64,000 nucleotides of DNA from Pedobacter kyungheensis (GTDB taxonomy: Bacteria; Bacteroidota; Bacteroidia; Sphingobacteriales; Sphingobacteriaceae): positions 78,043-142,042 of the forward strand of contig NZ_JSYN01000025.1 in assembly GCF_000812965.1 (NCBI RefSeq). The letters run 5' to 3'. Both the position numbers and the translations under genes were made by a program. This document shows positions 42,721 to 50,874 of the stretch, one piece after another. Numbering within the stretch: position 1 is the stretch's first letter; each line of letters starts with the position of its first letter. The notes beneath the pieces are model-generated. The model did not search any database. It had not been told where the DNA came from and was given only the letters and a program-made list of their open reading frames with translations.

Positions 42721-42757
42721 ACTCAGGAACATTTCTTTTAAAAGGTTCCTGAGTTTA
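42718..42757. terminator. Two-way terminator between the TlpA-like gene and lipA
   Basis: A perfect 13-base stem, TAAACTCAGGAAC with GTTCCTGAGTTTA, lies between convergent genes; its left arm includes the TlpA-like stop codon. Confidence 0.8.
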
Positions 42758-42773
42758 CTGCTAAATAATTAGC

Positions 42774-43667
42774 TTATGCTATCCCATCAATAGGGAAAAG
42801 GTGTTTTTCTGCGTGGTAAGATGAACGTACCAATGGTCCGCTTTCAACATATTTTAAGCCTTTGGCCAAACCAACCTCTTTGTACATAGCAAAAGTATCA
42901 GGGTGTATCCAGTCTACAACCGGGTGGTGGTTGCGTGTAGGTTGTAAATACTGACCCAAAGTTAAAATATGTACGCCATTGGCAACCAGGTCATCAATGG
43001 CTTCAAAAATATCTTCTTCAGTTTCGCCTAAACCCAGCATAATGCCGGTTTTGGTTCTTAAACCAAATTCCGAAATTCTTTTTAGCGCTTCTAAACTCCT
43101 ATCGTATTTGGCCTGAATACGTACTTGTCTGGTCAGGCGTTTTACCGTTTCCATGTTATGAGATACCACTTCAGGACGTTCTTCCAAAACGCGGTATAAA
43201 TTATCCCACTGACCTTTAAAATCAGGGATCAAAGTTTCGAGGGTAGTAACAGGGCTTTCTTTGCGGATGGCCTGTAAAGTTTCGGCCCAGATAATCGATC
43301 CGCCATCTTTTAAATCATCGCGGTCAACCGAAGTGATTACGCAATGTTTAACGCCCATTAATTTTACCGAATTGGCTACACGGTTTGGCTCATCTACATC
43401 AACTGCCAGCGGGCGGCCTGTTGCCACTGCGCAAAAAGAGCAGCTGCGGGTGCAAATGTTACCCAAAATCATAAAGGTTGCCGTACCTGCGCCCCAGCAT
43501 TCGCCCATATTGGGGCAATTGCCGCTTTCGCAAATGGTATGTAGCTTATGCGTATCCACCAAGCTGCGAACTTGCGCATATTCTTTACCAACAGGTAATT
43601 TTACACGTAACCAATCTGGTTTACGTTTAACTTCAGTTACAGCAGGTACTACCGGTAAATCAATCAT
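42774..43667 (-). CDS. lipA: Lipoyl synthase
   Basis: LipA is a radical SAM enzyme that inserts two sulfurs into octanoyl groups on lipoyl domains. The 297 residues carry both iron-sulfur sets: Cys46, Cys51 and Cys57 (auxiliary cluster, CX4CX5C) and Cys72, Cys76 and Cys79 (SAM cluster, CX3CX2C). Conserved GECWGAGTATFMILGN, SVDRDDLKDGG and GLGETEEDI are present, and the C-terminal Ser-containing SSYHAEK that binds the auxiliary cluster. A TAACTTTG box ends four bases before its ATG. No lipB is beside it. Confidence 0.97.
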   Translation of the reverse strand: MIDLPVVPAVTEVKRKPDWLRVKLPVGKEYAQVRSLVDTHKLHTICESGNCPNMGECWGAGTATFMILGNICTRSCSFCAVATGRPLAVDVDEPNRVANSVKLMGVKHCVITSVDRDDLKDGGSIIWAETLQAIRKESPVTTLETLIPDFKGQWDNLYRVLEERPEVVSHNMETVKRLTRQVRIQAKYDRSLEALKRISEFGLRTKTGIMLGLGETEEDIFEAIDDLVANGVHILTLGQYLQPTRNHHPVVDWIHPDTFAMYKEVGLAKGLKYVESGPLVRSSYHAEKHLFPIDGIA

Positions 43668-43671
43668 GCCA

Positions 43672-43679
43672 CAAAGTTA
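43672..43679 (-). promoter_or_regulatory. -7 box TAACTTTG directly before lipA
   Basis: On the minus strand the box ends four bases before the ATG; the message would be leaderless or nearly so. Confidence 0.6.
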
Positions 43680-43734
43680 ACGAATAGGATTGAATTGTTA
43701 CAATGCCGAAATGTTTGAGCGTTGTAATAATCGT

Positions 43735-43770
43735 TTGGTTAACTGGTTAATTGTTTAAACTGGTTAACCG
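43735..43770. repeat. GGTTAAT-type interspersed repeat, copy 3
   Basis: The stretch repeats GGTTAACTGGTTAATTG and CTGGTTAACCG, the same units as after prs and pth. Confidence 0.6.
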
Positions 43771-43832
43771 ATGCACCCTGCGAAGTCTGTTATGAGCGTG
43801 AGGCTATGTCGACTTCGTAAGTAGCTCTGGCA

Positions 43833-44264
43833 CTAAACCAATTCTATTTCAAATGCAACCTGTCGTTTATTTTCTTTAAAGCCAATTGTTTCGTAAAACT
43901 TATGGCTTTCGGTACGTTTGGTATTACACCTTACCTTTAGTTTCTGTACTTCCTGCTTTTTAGCCCAGTGTTTTACATTTGCTATAAGCTGTTTTCCAAT
44001 TTGCCGGCCACGGAAATCAGGATCTACAATTAAACCGCCTATTTCTACAAAAGGGTCAGACTCGATCCGCAAAGTGTAAAAGCCATGAATCCAGCCAACA
44101 ATTTTATTTTCGGCTACTGCAACAAAAGCACAGTTTTCGTTGCTGTTGTTAATCTGTCCGATTCTTAAGCGTGTTTGTTCGATGTTGCTTTGGTAGCCCA
44201 GCTGTGTGGATAGTTCGGCTACGTTTTCGGCATCTTTATCTGAAATTTCTCTAATCTGAACCAT
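43833..44264 (-). CDS. GNAT-family N-acetyltransferase
   Basis: This 143-residue cytoplasmic protein is a single GNAT domain that transfers acetyl from acetyl-CoA. The start MVQIREISDKDAENVAELSTQLGYQ is typical, and the coenzyme A loop is V-D-PDFRGRQIGKQLI (Q/RxxGxG/A). The C-terminal end has the KFYETIGFKE hallmark of the fold. The substrate is not known. It lies alone between repeats. Confidence 0.85.
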   Translation of the reverse strand: MVQIREISDKDAENVAELSTQLGYQSNIEQTRLRIGQINNSNENCAFVAVAENKIVGWIHGFYTLRIESDPFVEIGGLIVDPDFRGRQIGKQLIANVKHWAKKQEVQKLKVRCNTKRTESHKFYETIGFKENKRQVAFEIELV

Positions 44265-44403
44265 TTATTGATGTTTGATAGGTTAACCTAAAATAGGGAT
44301 ATAAATTTGTTTTAAGGTTAGCTGGTAATAATTGGCGACAGCGCGAGGTTTACAGGCCAAAAGCACCGAAATAACCTACCTAAACCCTATTGAAGCGGCA
44401 GCT

Positions 44404-44420
44404 CCCGATTTTTTATCGGG
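44404..44420. repeat. CCCGAT/ATCGGG hairpin in a longer interspersed element
   Basis: CCCGAT and ATCGGG form a short stem; the surrounding 44380-44445 (TAAACCCTAT ... GCGGAAAGAGGGGCAG) resembles stretches near 6740 and 17600. The wider gap 44265-44626 holds no gene. Confidence 0.5.
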
Positions 44421-44520
44421 ACTATAGCGGAAAGAGGGGCAGCTGTTACCGATAAGCAGTACAGTACCTTTTCTAATATTTGAGAAAAATTAATACTGTA
44501 AATAAATTTTGTTTTACTGC

Positions 44521-44536
44521 CAGATGGTAACATCTG
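44521..44536. repeat. GTCAGATG palindrome, copy 3
   Basis: CAGATG and CATCTG flank GTAA, as in the copies at 20952 and 21012. Confidence 0.65.
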
Positions 44537-44626
44537 ACAGCACGGATAAATGCCTCCTGTAATGTTAGTTAAAAATCATAAGCTAAACATTGCAACTTTA
44601 AAGGTTTCAACTTTCTAAGTAAATCT

Positions 44627-44634
44627 TACATTTG
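44627..44634 (+). promoter_or_regulatory. -7 box TACATTTG directly before cysS
   Basis: TACATTTG ends four bases before the cysS ATG. Confidence 0.6.
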
Positions 44635-44638
44635 CAAT

Positions 44639-46099
44639 ATGAATACTGGCTTACAGCTTTACAACACGCTTTCGCGCAAAAAAGAAGTTTTTCAACCTTT
44701 AAACGCACCCAATGTTGGGATGTATGTTTGTGGTCCTACCGTTTATAGCGATGTGCACCTGGGCAATTGCCGCACTTTTATTTCTTTCGATTTAATTTTC
44801 AGATATCTTAAATACTCAGGATATAAGGTGCGCTATGTGCGTAATATTACCGATGCAGGTCACTTAGAGGGCGACAGGGATGAGGGCGATGATAAATTTG
44901 CAAAACGCGCAAAGTTAGAGCAGCTGGAGCCCATGGAAATTGTACAGAAATATACTTTAGGTTTCCACGATGTGCTGCGCATGTTTAATACCTTACCACC
45001 TAGTATCGAACCAACGGCTACCGGACACATTATCGAGCAAATCGAAATGATTAAGGTAATTATGGCCAATGGCTATGCTTACGAAATTGATGGTAATGTG
45101 TATTTCGACGTAGAAAAATACAGCAAAGAATACAATTACACCATCTTAACCAACCGCAACCTGGAAGATATGCTGAATAACACCCGCGAACTGGGTGGAC
45201 AGGATGAGAAACGTGGCAGGTTGGATTTTGCCCTGTGGATTAAAGCAAAACCAGAAACTTTAATGCAATGGCAATCGCCATGGGGGATGGGTTTCCCGGG
45301 CTGGCATATTGAATGCTCGGCCATGAGTGCCAAATACCTGGGATCTGAATTTGATATCCATGGTGGCGGAATGGATTTGGCTGCCACACACCATACCAAC
45401 GAAATTGCACAATCGGAAGCATGCAGCCACAAACAGCCTGCACGTTACTGGATGCATACCAATATGCTTACCGTTAATGGCACGCGCATGTCGAAATCGG
45501 CGGGTAATGGCTTTTTGCCTTTAGAGCTGTTTACCGGCGCGCATCCTTTATTGAAAAAGGGCTACAGCCCGATGACGGTTAAGTTTTTCATGTTGCAGGC
45601 GCATTATCGCAGCACTTTAGATTTTTCTAACGATGCTCTGGATGCCTCGGAGAAAGGATTTAGGCGTTTAATGACAGCGGTTAGCCTTTTAGATAAACTG
45701 CAGGTATCGGAACAAAATGATTTTGATATCGATGCACTGAGAGAGAAATGCATCCATGCCATGGACGATGATTTTAACAGTCCGATTTTAATTGCCGAGT
45801 TATTTGAGGCGGTTAGGATGATCAATACCGTTTACGATGGCAAAGGAAAAATATCGGCCGAAGCTTTAGCTAAATTAAAGCAGCTGGTACACGATTTTGT
45901 GTTCGATATTTTAGGCTTGAAAGATGAAGACGCCGGCAGTAACGATTTAAATGGTGTTTTAGAAATGGTAATTGATATAAGAACCGAAGCTAAAGCAAAT
46001 AAAGATTATGCCACCTCCGATCGTATTCGTATTGGTTTGCAGGCTTTGGGTATTCAGCTTAAGGATGGTAAAGAGGGTACAACCTGGAGTAAGGCTTAG
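44639..46099 (+). CDS. cysS: Cysteinyl-tRNA synthetase
   Basis: This class I synthetase charges tRNA-Cys. It has 486 residues. The first zinc ligand Cys31 is in MYVCGPTVYSDVHLGN, which also carries the HIGH-like HLGN (40-43); further zinc ligands lie in WHIECSAMS and HTNEIAQSEA; KMSKS appears as RMSKS in GTRMSKSAGN. The C-terminal helical part carries the DALR-type domain that reads the anticodon. A promoter box lies four bases upstream. A GGGGG-rich repeat hairpin (CCCCCTTTGAAGGGGG) follows its stop near 46160. M28 peptidase is next in order. Confidence 0.97.
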   Translation: MNTGLQLYNTLSRKKEVFQPLNAPNVGMYVCGPTVYSDVHLGNCRTFISFDLIFRYLKYSGYKVRYVRNITDAGHLEGDRDEGDDKFAKRAKLEQLEPMEIVQKYTLGFHDVLRMFNTLPPSIEPTATGHIIEQIEMIKVIMANGYAYEIDGNVYFDVEKYSKEYNYTILTNRNLEDMLNNTRELGGQDEKRGRLDFALWIKAKPETLMQWQSPWGMGFPGWHIECSAMSAKYLGSEFDIHGGGMDLAATHHTNEIAQSEACSHKQPARYWMHTNMLTVNGTRMSKSAGNGFLPLELFTGAHPLLKKGYSPMTVKFFMLQAHYRSTLDFSNDALDASEKGFRRLMTAVSLLDKLQVSEQNDFDIDALREKCIHAMDDDFNSPILIAELFEAVRMINTVYDGKGKISAEALAKLKQLVHDFVFDILGLKDEDAGSNDLNGVLEMVIDIRTEAKANKDYATSDRIRIGLQALGIQLKDGKEGTTWSKA

Positions 46100-46159
46100 G
46101 CGCGTAAGCAGTTTGCGGATTGGCCCTGATAGGTTATACTTTAATTTATAAAAAATCCT

Positions 46160-46180
46160 GTCCCCCTTTGAAGGGGGCAG
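46160..46180. repeat. CCCCCTTTGAAGGGGG hairpin
   Basis: TCCCCCTT pairs with AAGGGGGC in the cysS-M28 gap; from general knowledge this element is common between genes in Bacteroidota. Confidence 0.55.
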
Positions 46181-46247
46181 GGGGATGAAATAAGCCATTT
46201 GTATAGTTACCTTCCTAATAGTGGCAGAATTTTAGATTAAATTAATC

Positions 46248-47222
46248 ATGAACAAAAAAATATTTATCCTGCCTTTTATTGGCCTGATGGCCTTGCAGGC
46301 TTGTAAAAATAAACAAGCTGATACCAGCCAAAGTGAGGAAAAGATAACAACAGTATCGCCTGATTTTAATGCCGATAGTGCTTATGCCTATACCAAGGCG
46401 CAGGTAGATTTTGGGCCGCGTATTCCGGGAACTGCAGCACACCAAAAATGTGCTGATTATCTGGTAGCCAAATTAAAATCGTTCGGTGCGGATGTTAAAG
46501 TACAGGGTGAAAAAACAAGTACTTACGATGGTAAAAGCTTTCAGCTGAAAAATATTGTTGCTGTTTTTAATCCCACACAAAAGAACAGGGTTTTAATCAC
46601 TGCCCATTGGGATGCCCGCCCTTTTTCTGATCAGGATACCGACCCAGCCAATCATACCAAAGCATTTGACGCTGCAAACGATGGTGCCAGTGGTGTTGCC
46701 GTGATTTTAGAAATGGCGCGCCAGATACAGCAGAAACAGCCTAATGTAGGTGTCGATTTCGTATTGTGGGATTTGGAAGATTATGGCAAAGCCAACGATG
46801 AAACACCAGATGAAACCACCTGGTGCCTGGGCTCGCAATATTGGGCTAAACAGGCTGTGGCTTCGGGTTATAAAGCGCTTTATGGTATTAACCTCGATAT
46901 GGTAGGCGGTGGCAACGCCCAGTTTACACAAGATGAAATTTCGCGCCAGGCAGCACCTGATGTGGCTAATAAAGTGTGGGATATTGGTAATGAAATTGGC
47001 TATGCCTCTTATTTTACCAAAATTCCAAGTGGAAGATTGGTTGATGATCATTTCTGGATGAACAAAGCCGGTGTGCCATCAATCGATATTATTCATTACA
47101 ATGATAACAGCGGTTTCTATATTAACTGGCATACCCAGCTGGATAATTTGGCCAATATTGATAAAAACACGTTAAAAGCTACCGGTCAAACCGTTTTAGA
47201 AACCATTTACAGGGAAAAGTAA
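46248..47222 (+). CDS. M28-family metallopeptidase lipoprotein (QPCT-like)
   Basis: This 324-residue lipoprotein (signal ending LQAC, Cys19) belongs to peptidase M28 and looks closer to glutaminyl-peptide cyclotransferases than to aminopeptidases: VDFGPRIPGTAAHQKC, LITAHWDARPFSD, AANDGASGVAVILEMAR, VDFVLWDLEDYG, INLDMVGGGNAQF, and the zinc-ligand region GFYINWHTQLDN. The Asp of AHWDAR or NDGA and Glu of LEDYG supply metal ligands. It is likely anchored to a membrane facing the periplasm, where it may cyclise N-terminal Gln. Its own promoter was not found. Confidence 0.9.
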   Translation: MNKKIFILPFIGLMALQACKNKQADTSQSEEKITTVSPDFNADSAYAYTKAQVDFGPRIPGTAAHQKCADYLVAKLKSFGADVKVQGEKTSTYDGKSFQLKNIVAVFNPTQKNRVLITAHWDARPFSDQDTDPANHTKAFDAANDGASGVAVILEMARQIQQKQPNVGVDFVLWDLEDYGKANDETPDETTWCLGSQYWAKQAVASGYKALYGINLDMVGGGNAQFTQDEISRQAAPDVANKVWDIGNEIGYASYFTKIPSGRLVDDHFWMNKAGVPSIDIIHYNDNSGFYINWHTQLDNLANIDKNTLKATGQTVLETIYREK

Positions 47223-47307
47223 GCCCATAATGTGAAATTGTTAATTACTTTTAAAACCATACCCTAAAGAAAATTTTATATTCGCCAAACTATATTTTAA
47301 ACTGATA

Positions 47308-48165
47308 ATGAAACACCTATTTACAACTGCCATAGCTTCACTTCTAGCACTGAGCACATTCGCTCAAAAAAGTGATGGAACAACCAAATCTTTAGTAAAT
47401 GCTGAGAAAGATTTTGCCAAAGCGGTGGCAAAAAACGGAGACAAAGAGGCTTTTCTTGAATATTCGCTAGGCAGTGCATTGGTATTCAGACCAAACCCGG
47501 TTAACGTTAAAACTTTTTATGCCAATAAAGCAAACAGCGAAAACGGTGTTTCATGGACGCCAAATTTAGCTAAAGTATCGCGCAGCGGAGATTTAGGTTT
47601 CACTACTGGTCCATACGAAGTTGACGGAACAGATAAAAAATACGGACAGTACCTGTCGATCTGGAAATCGGAGAATGGCAAATGGAAACTGGCGATTGAT
47701 CTGGGTACCGAAAGCAACAAGCCTTTGGCTAAATTTACGCCACAGTTTATTGAGCCAAAAGACCATGTAGCGCCAAAATTTTTAAATGAAAAAGAGGTTA
47801 AAGCTGGTAAAGAAATTATCTTAACTACCGAAAAAACTTTAAATACCTTATTAAAAACACATGGTATTGCAGCTTTTGGCGGCTTTTTAACCAACGATGC
47901 ACGTTTGCTTTTCCCGGGTAATGAAGCCATTGAAGGAAAAGGTAAAATTGTTGCTTTCTACAATGGTATGGTGAGCAAAATTAGTTTAAAAACAACTGGT
48001 GTAGATAAAGCAATTGGTAGCGATTTAGCCTATACTTATGGGGTAGCCACCATTGATTATAAAGCAGACCTCCGCGAAAGTTTTAACTATGTTTTTGTTT
48101 ACGAAAAAGCCGCAGATGCAAGCTGGAATTTAATTGTACAGGCCTTTGTACCTGCCGAAAGATAA
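47308..48165 (+). CDS. Exported protein with two NTF2-like domains
   Basis: This 285-residue protein has a signal peptide (1-19, ending LSTFA) and two NTF2/SnoaL-like domains: about 25-130 (KSLVNAEKDFAKAVAKNGDKEAFLEYSLGSALVFRPNPVNVKTFY) and about 165-284 (ILTTEKTLNTLLKTHGIAAFGGFLTNDARLLFPGNEAIEGKGKI). Each has a DxxxxF start and a WKL/WNLIVQ end typical of DUF4440/SnoaL-like proteins. No catalytic residues can be assigned. It ends with a terminator and precedes the GDPD-like gene; the pairing may be incidental. Confidence 0.75.
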   Translation: MKHLFTTAIASLLALSTFAQKSDGTTKSLVNAEKDFAKAVAKNGDKEAFLEYSLGSALVFRPNPVNVKTFYANKANSENGVSWTPNLAKVSRSGDLGFTTGPYEVDGTDKKYGQYLSIWKSENGKWKLAIDLGTESNKPLAKFTPQFIEPKDHVAPKFLNEKEVKAGKEIILTTEKTLNTLLKTHGIAAFGGFLTNDARLLFPGNEAIEGKGKIVAFYNGMVSKISLKTTGVDKAIGSDLAYTYGVATIDYKADLRESFNYVFVYEKAADASWNLIVQAFVPAER

Positions 48166-48185
48166 ATAACAAATGTGAATTGAAG

Positions 48186-48217
48186 AGGGCTTTCCGTAAA
48201 AAGAAGCCCTTTTTTTA
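48186..48217 (+). terminator. Terminator after the NTF2-like gene
   Basis: AGGGCTT pairs with AAGCCCT and ends in seven T. Confidence 0.85.
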
Positions 48218-48270
48218 TTTCGCAATTTGTAGTTACACTAATAAAATTGTTCATTTTACGTTTAAAATTC

Positions 48271-49158
48271 ATGCATAAAAAAATACTTTTATTCTCTGCT
48301 TTCGCTTTATTGTGTTTTAATGTTTCGGCCCAGAAACAAAAGTTCGATGTGCAGGGCAAAGCCGGCGCAAGGGGAATTATGCCCGAAAATACCATTGAAG
48401 GGATGTTAAAAGCACTCGATTTAGGTGTTACTACCTTAGAAATGGATGCAGTAATTTCGAAAGATAAGATGGTAGTACTTTCGCAGGAACCTTATTTTAA
48501 CAATGAAATTTCTTTACAGCCCAATGGAAAGCCCATTAGCCTGAAAGACCAAAAGAAGTTTAACATTTATAAAATGGACTATGAAGAGGTTAAAAAGTTT
48601 GATGTAGGCAGTAAAGTTCACGACCGTTTTCCGGGGCAGATGAAGTTTAAGGCTTATAAACCCCTGCTTACTGAAACCATTGATGCGGTTGAGGCATATG
48701 TTAAGGAGCACAAACTGGCCAAACCGGTTTACAGTATCGAAACCAAAACCATTAAAAATGGCGATAATGAGTTTCATCCCGAGCCTGCTGAGTTTGTGGA
48801 TTTGATTATGGAGATTATTAATGCGAAAAAACTGGCTAAACGGGTAATTATCGAGTCGTTTGATATGCGTACACTGCAATACCTGCACGAGAAATACCCT
48901 AAGGTGCAAACTTCGCTGTTAATTGATGAGAAAGAACCTTTCGAAACCTACATTGAAAAATTAGGCTTTAAACCTACTATTTACAGTCCGTATTCGGTAT
49001 TGGTAGGTAAGGGGCTGGTAGATCGTTGCCATGCCATGGGTATCAAAATTATCCCCTGGACGGTGAACACAGTTAAGGAAGTCAAATATTTTAAAGATCT
49101 GGGTGTAGACGGAATTATTACCGATTTCCCAAACATTATGGGACAATTGGATAAATAG
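48271..49158 (+). CDS. GDPD-like phosphodiesterase fold protein lacking catalytic histidines
   Basis: This 295-residue exported protein (signal 1-20, ending VSA) has the fold of glycerophosphodiester phosphodiesterases, which cleave deacylated phospholipids. The ATG of MHKKILLF is chosen. The usual GHRGxRGxxPENT is here GKAGARGIMPENT, so the catalytic His and Arg are Lys30 and Ala31; the second usual His-Asp in a VxSHDP strand is Gln72-Glu73 in VLSQEPY. The metal-binding Glu57/Asp59 (LEMD) and the later YSIETK, ESFDMR and PWTVN are kept. Loss of both catalytic His suggests a pseudoenzyme or altered chemistry, perhaps binding a phosphodiester. Confidence 0.85.
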   Translation: MHKKILLFSAFALLCFNVSAQKQKFDVQGKAGARGIMPENTIEGMLKALDLGVTTLEMDAVISKDKMVVLSQEPYFNNEISLQPNGKPISLKDQKKFNIYKMDYEEVKKFDVGSKVHDRFPGQMKFKAYKPLLTETIDAVEAYVKEHKLAKPVYSIETKTIKNGDNEFHPEPAEFVDLIMEIINAKKLAKRVIIESFDMRTLQYLHEKYPKVQTSLLIDEKEPFETYIEKLGFKPTIYSPYSVLVGKGLVDRCHAMGIKIIPWTVNTVKEVKYFKDLGVDGIITDFPNIMGQLDK

Positions 49159-49163
49159 GCTTA

Positions 49164-49226
49164 TCGGTCGGTGTCTCCACCGACCGACATAGATATAGCT
49201 GCTGGTTGGTGGATACACCAACCAGC
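49164..49226. repeat. Two adjacent palindromes (CGGTCGGTG and GCTGGTTGGTG)
   Basis: TCGGTCGGTG/CACCGACCGA (49164-49187, loop TCTC) and GCTGGTTGGTG/CACCAACCAGC (49201-49226, loop GATA) follow the GDPD-like gene. They share the pattern GGTNGGTG/CACCNACC, so they look like two diverged units. Confidence 0.7.
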
Positions 49227-49233
49227 AAGACAC

Positions 49234-49262
49234 AAAAAAAGCGCTGATTAAAGCGCTTTTCT
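49234..49262. terminator. Two-way terminator between the GDPD-like and small membrane protein genes
   Basis: AAGCGCT pairs with AGCGCTT around GATTA, with an A-run before and a T-run after, usable by both convergent genes. Confidence 0.75.
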
Positions 49263-49283
49263 TGTTTTATGTAATGGCAATGC

Positions 49284-49475
49284 CTAGTGGTGCGATTCAG
49301 CAGCTTCTGAGTGATGCACTTCAGTTTTTTCGTGTGAAGCACCTTCTTCTTCATGGTGGAAAATTGGTCTTGTGAAAGCCACAAGCAAGATTAAAACAAT
49401 AATCCAGGCAGTTAATGGTAATGCCCAAATGCCTTTAGTTTGCTGAACTGGTGCGTGTGAATCGTGAGCTGACAT
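49284..49475 (-). CDS. Small membrane protein with His/Glu-rich tail
   Basis: This 63-residue protein has a short N-terminal part with two His (SAHDSHAP), one membrane helix (about 17-36, IWALPLTAWIIVLILLVAF) and a tail FHHEEEGASHEKTEVHHSEAAESHH with seven His and seven Glu. A tail like this can bind Ni, Zn, Cu or Co. No family is recognised. It stands alone and converges on the GDPD-like gene; nearby metal-transport genes are not present. A role in cytochrome assembly or metal handling is conjecture. Confidence 0.7.
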   Translation of the reverse strand: MSAHDSHAPVQQTKGIWALPLTAWIIVLILLVAFTRPIFHHEEEGASHEKTEVHHSEAAESHH

Positions 49476-49596
49476 ATCGAAATATTTTTGATTTAAAAAT
49501 TTATGCTTTGTAATTGTGCGGTAAAGATAATAACAAAATTAAAATAAAAAGATTAAACTACTGATTTGTATGGCGAAAAGGGATAAAGGCGAACCT

Positions 49597-50118
49597 TTAT
49601 CCCTGTAAATCATAAATCATTGCTTTAGTACTGTTCAGCTTGTTTTTAATCCGGTCCTGATGTTCCTGCAAAACGCTGTGCTGATCTTGCACGGCATTAA
49701 ACAGTTCAGCCTTTTTAAAATAACTGGCAGCACCGCTAAAATTTTGCTGTTGCTCGGCATGCAGGCCTAAATTTTCGTAAATCCGGGCTTCGCAAACGCC
49801 TGCAATACTTAAGGCTTTATCGGCAATCTGTTTGACCAGTTTATGCATTTTCAGTGTAATTACGAGCTTAAGATAAGGTTCGTAAACTTCCGGAAAATCG
49901 GCATCCAGTTCGATACAGCGCTTGTAATAATAACCTGCAGTTTTGTAATCTTTAAAACGGTAATGGTATAAATTCCCCAGCTGAAAATAAGCACGGGCAT
50001 AATCAGGATCAAAAGCAATGAGTTCGTTAAAATATTGAAGCGCTTTGGGCAGTTCGCCCCAATTTAATTCTTCAATCGCCTGCAGATATTTTTCGTCGGC
50101 AGTGGTATAAATGTCCAT
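49597..50118 (-). CDS. Tetratricopeptide repeat protein
   Basis: This 173-residue soluble protein is made of about four TPR units. The clearest are YLQAIEELNWGELPKALQYFNELIAFDPDYARAYFQLGNLYHYRFKDYKTAGYYYKRCIELDADFPEVYEPYLKL, with the usual W/L/G/Y and A/F/A/P positions. It has no signal or membrane segment, so it is cytoplasmic. Partners are unknown and it sits alone. The 250 bases between this gene and the VanZ-like gene hold no gene, only AT-rich sequence with a few short repeats. Confidence 0.8.
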   Translation of the reverse strand: MDIYTTADEKYLQAIEELNWGELPKALQYFNELIAFDPDYARAYFQLGNLYHYRFKDYKTAGYYYKRCIELDADFPEVYEPYLKLVITLKMHKLVKQIADKALSIAGVCEARIYENLGLHAEQQQNFSGAASYFKKAELFNAVQDQHSVLQEHQDRIKNKLNSTKAMIYDLQG

Positions 50119-50370
50119 AATGGATATAATAGTTTTGATAAGCCATACTGCTTAGCAAAGGGTAATAAAAAAAGATTGGTTAAATGTAGATTTATAGGTT
50201 GGCCCTTAAACCTTAAGGATTGGAAAGGAAATTTACATCAATACCCCAACCCTTTAAGCCACAAGACGGGCTAAAGTTTGTTTGCTGGATATGTATTTGA
50301 CGTAGCACTGTAGTAAAATTTGATGCAAATATATTTATTTCCAGTGAATTGCAAATGTTAAATTAAAATT

Positions 50371-50874
50371 TCAGGAATTTACGTGCGCCAGATACACAAT
50401 GCAATAGCTCAGTAAACAAACCGCACTGTTAAGGTTGAAAGCATTAAATACATTCTCCAGCCGTGCTTTGGTTTGCGTAATTTTTAATGCCAAAAACCAA
50501 AAGAGCAGCGAAATTGCTATATCCAGTATATCAAAACGGCCATTGGTAATGTGGAGCAGTTGAAATAATTCAAGCCCGATTGCAAATGCCGGCGGGATTA
50601 AAACACAATCGATTTGCCTGTTAAAAAATTTAATATAAAAGCCCTTCGAAGTTAGGGTGATGCAGAAAACCCAAAGTCCTTCGGGCAAAGAGTAAATGAT
50701 GTATTTATTTAACGGTAAAGTAGTGGTAATGCTGTATTTTAAATCTTCGTATGTTTTTAAAGAACTGAATTGAATAAAAATCTGGTTCACCAATGTTTTA
50801 TCCGTCCGGTAAAAGAGGTAGATAAATAAACTGATGATTAATGCCGGGGCAATATACCAATAGTGTTTTTTCAA
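50371..50874 (-). CDS. VanZ-like membrane protein
   Basis: This 167-residue protein with about five membrane segments resembles VanZ-family proteins: SLPEGLWVF near residue 63 and the C-terminal AFAIGLELFQLLHITNGRFDILDIAIS, where the E-x-x-Q and R-x-D-x-x-D residues match VanZ. The start appears to be TTG within TTGA shared with the methyltransferase stop, so it is coupled to it. VanZ relatives affect lipid or glycopeptide sensitivity in Gram-positive bacteria, but their biochemistry is unknown. Family assignment is by pattern and moderately sure. Confidence 0.6.
   Translation of the reverse strand: MKKHYWYIAPALIISLFIYLFYRTDKTLVNQIFIQFSSLKTYEDLKYSITTTLPLNKYIIYSLPEGLWVFCITLTSKGFYIKFFNRQIDCVLIPPAFAIGLELFQLLHITNGRFDILDIAISLLFWFLALKITQTKARLENVFNAFNLNSAVCLLSYCIVYLAHVNS

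Noticed and set aside
45136..45524. Overlapping frames in cysS
   Set aside because: They are shadows of a complete cysteinyl-tRNA synthetase gene.
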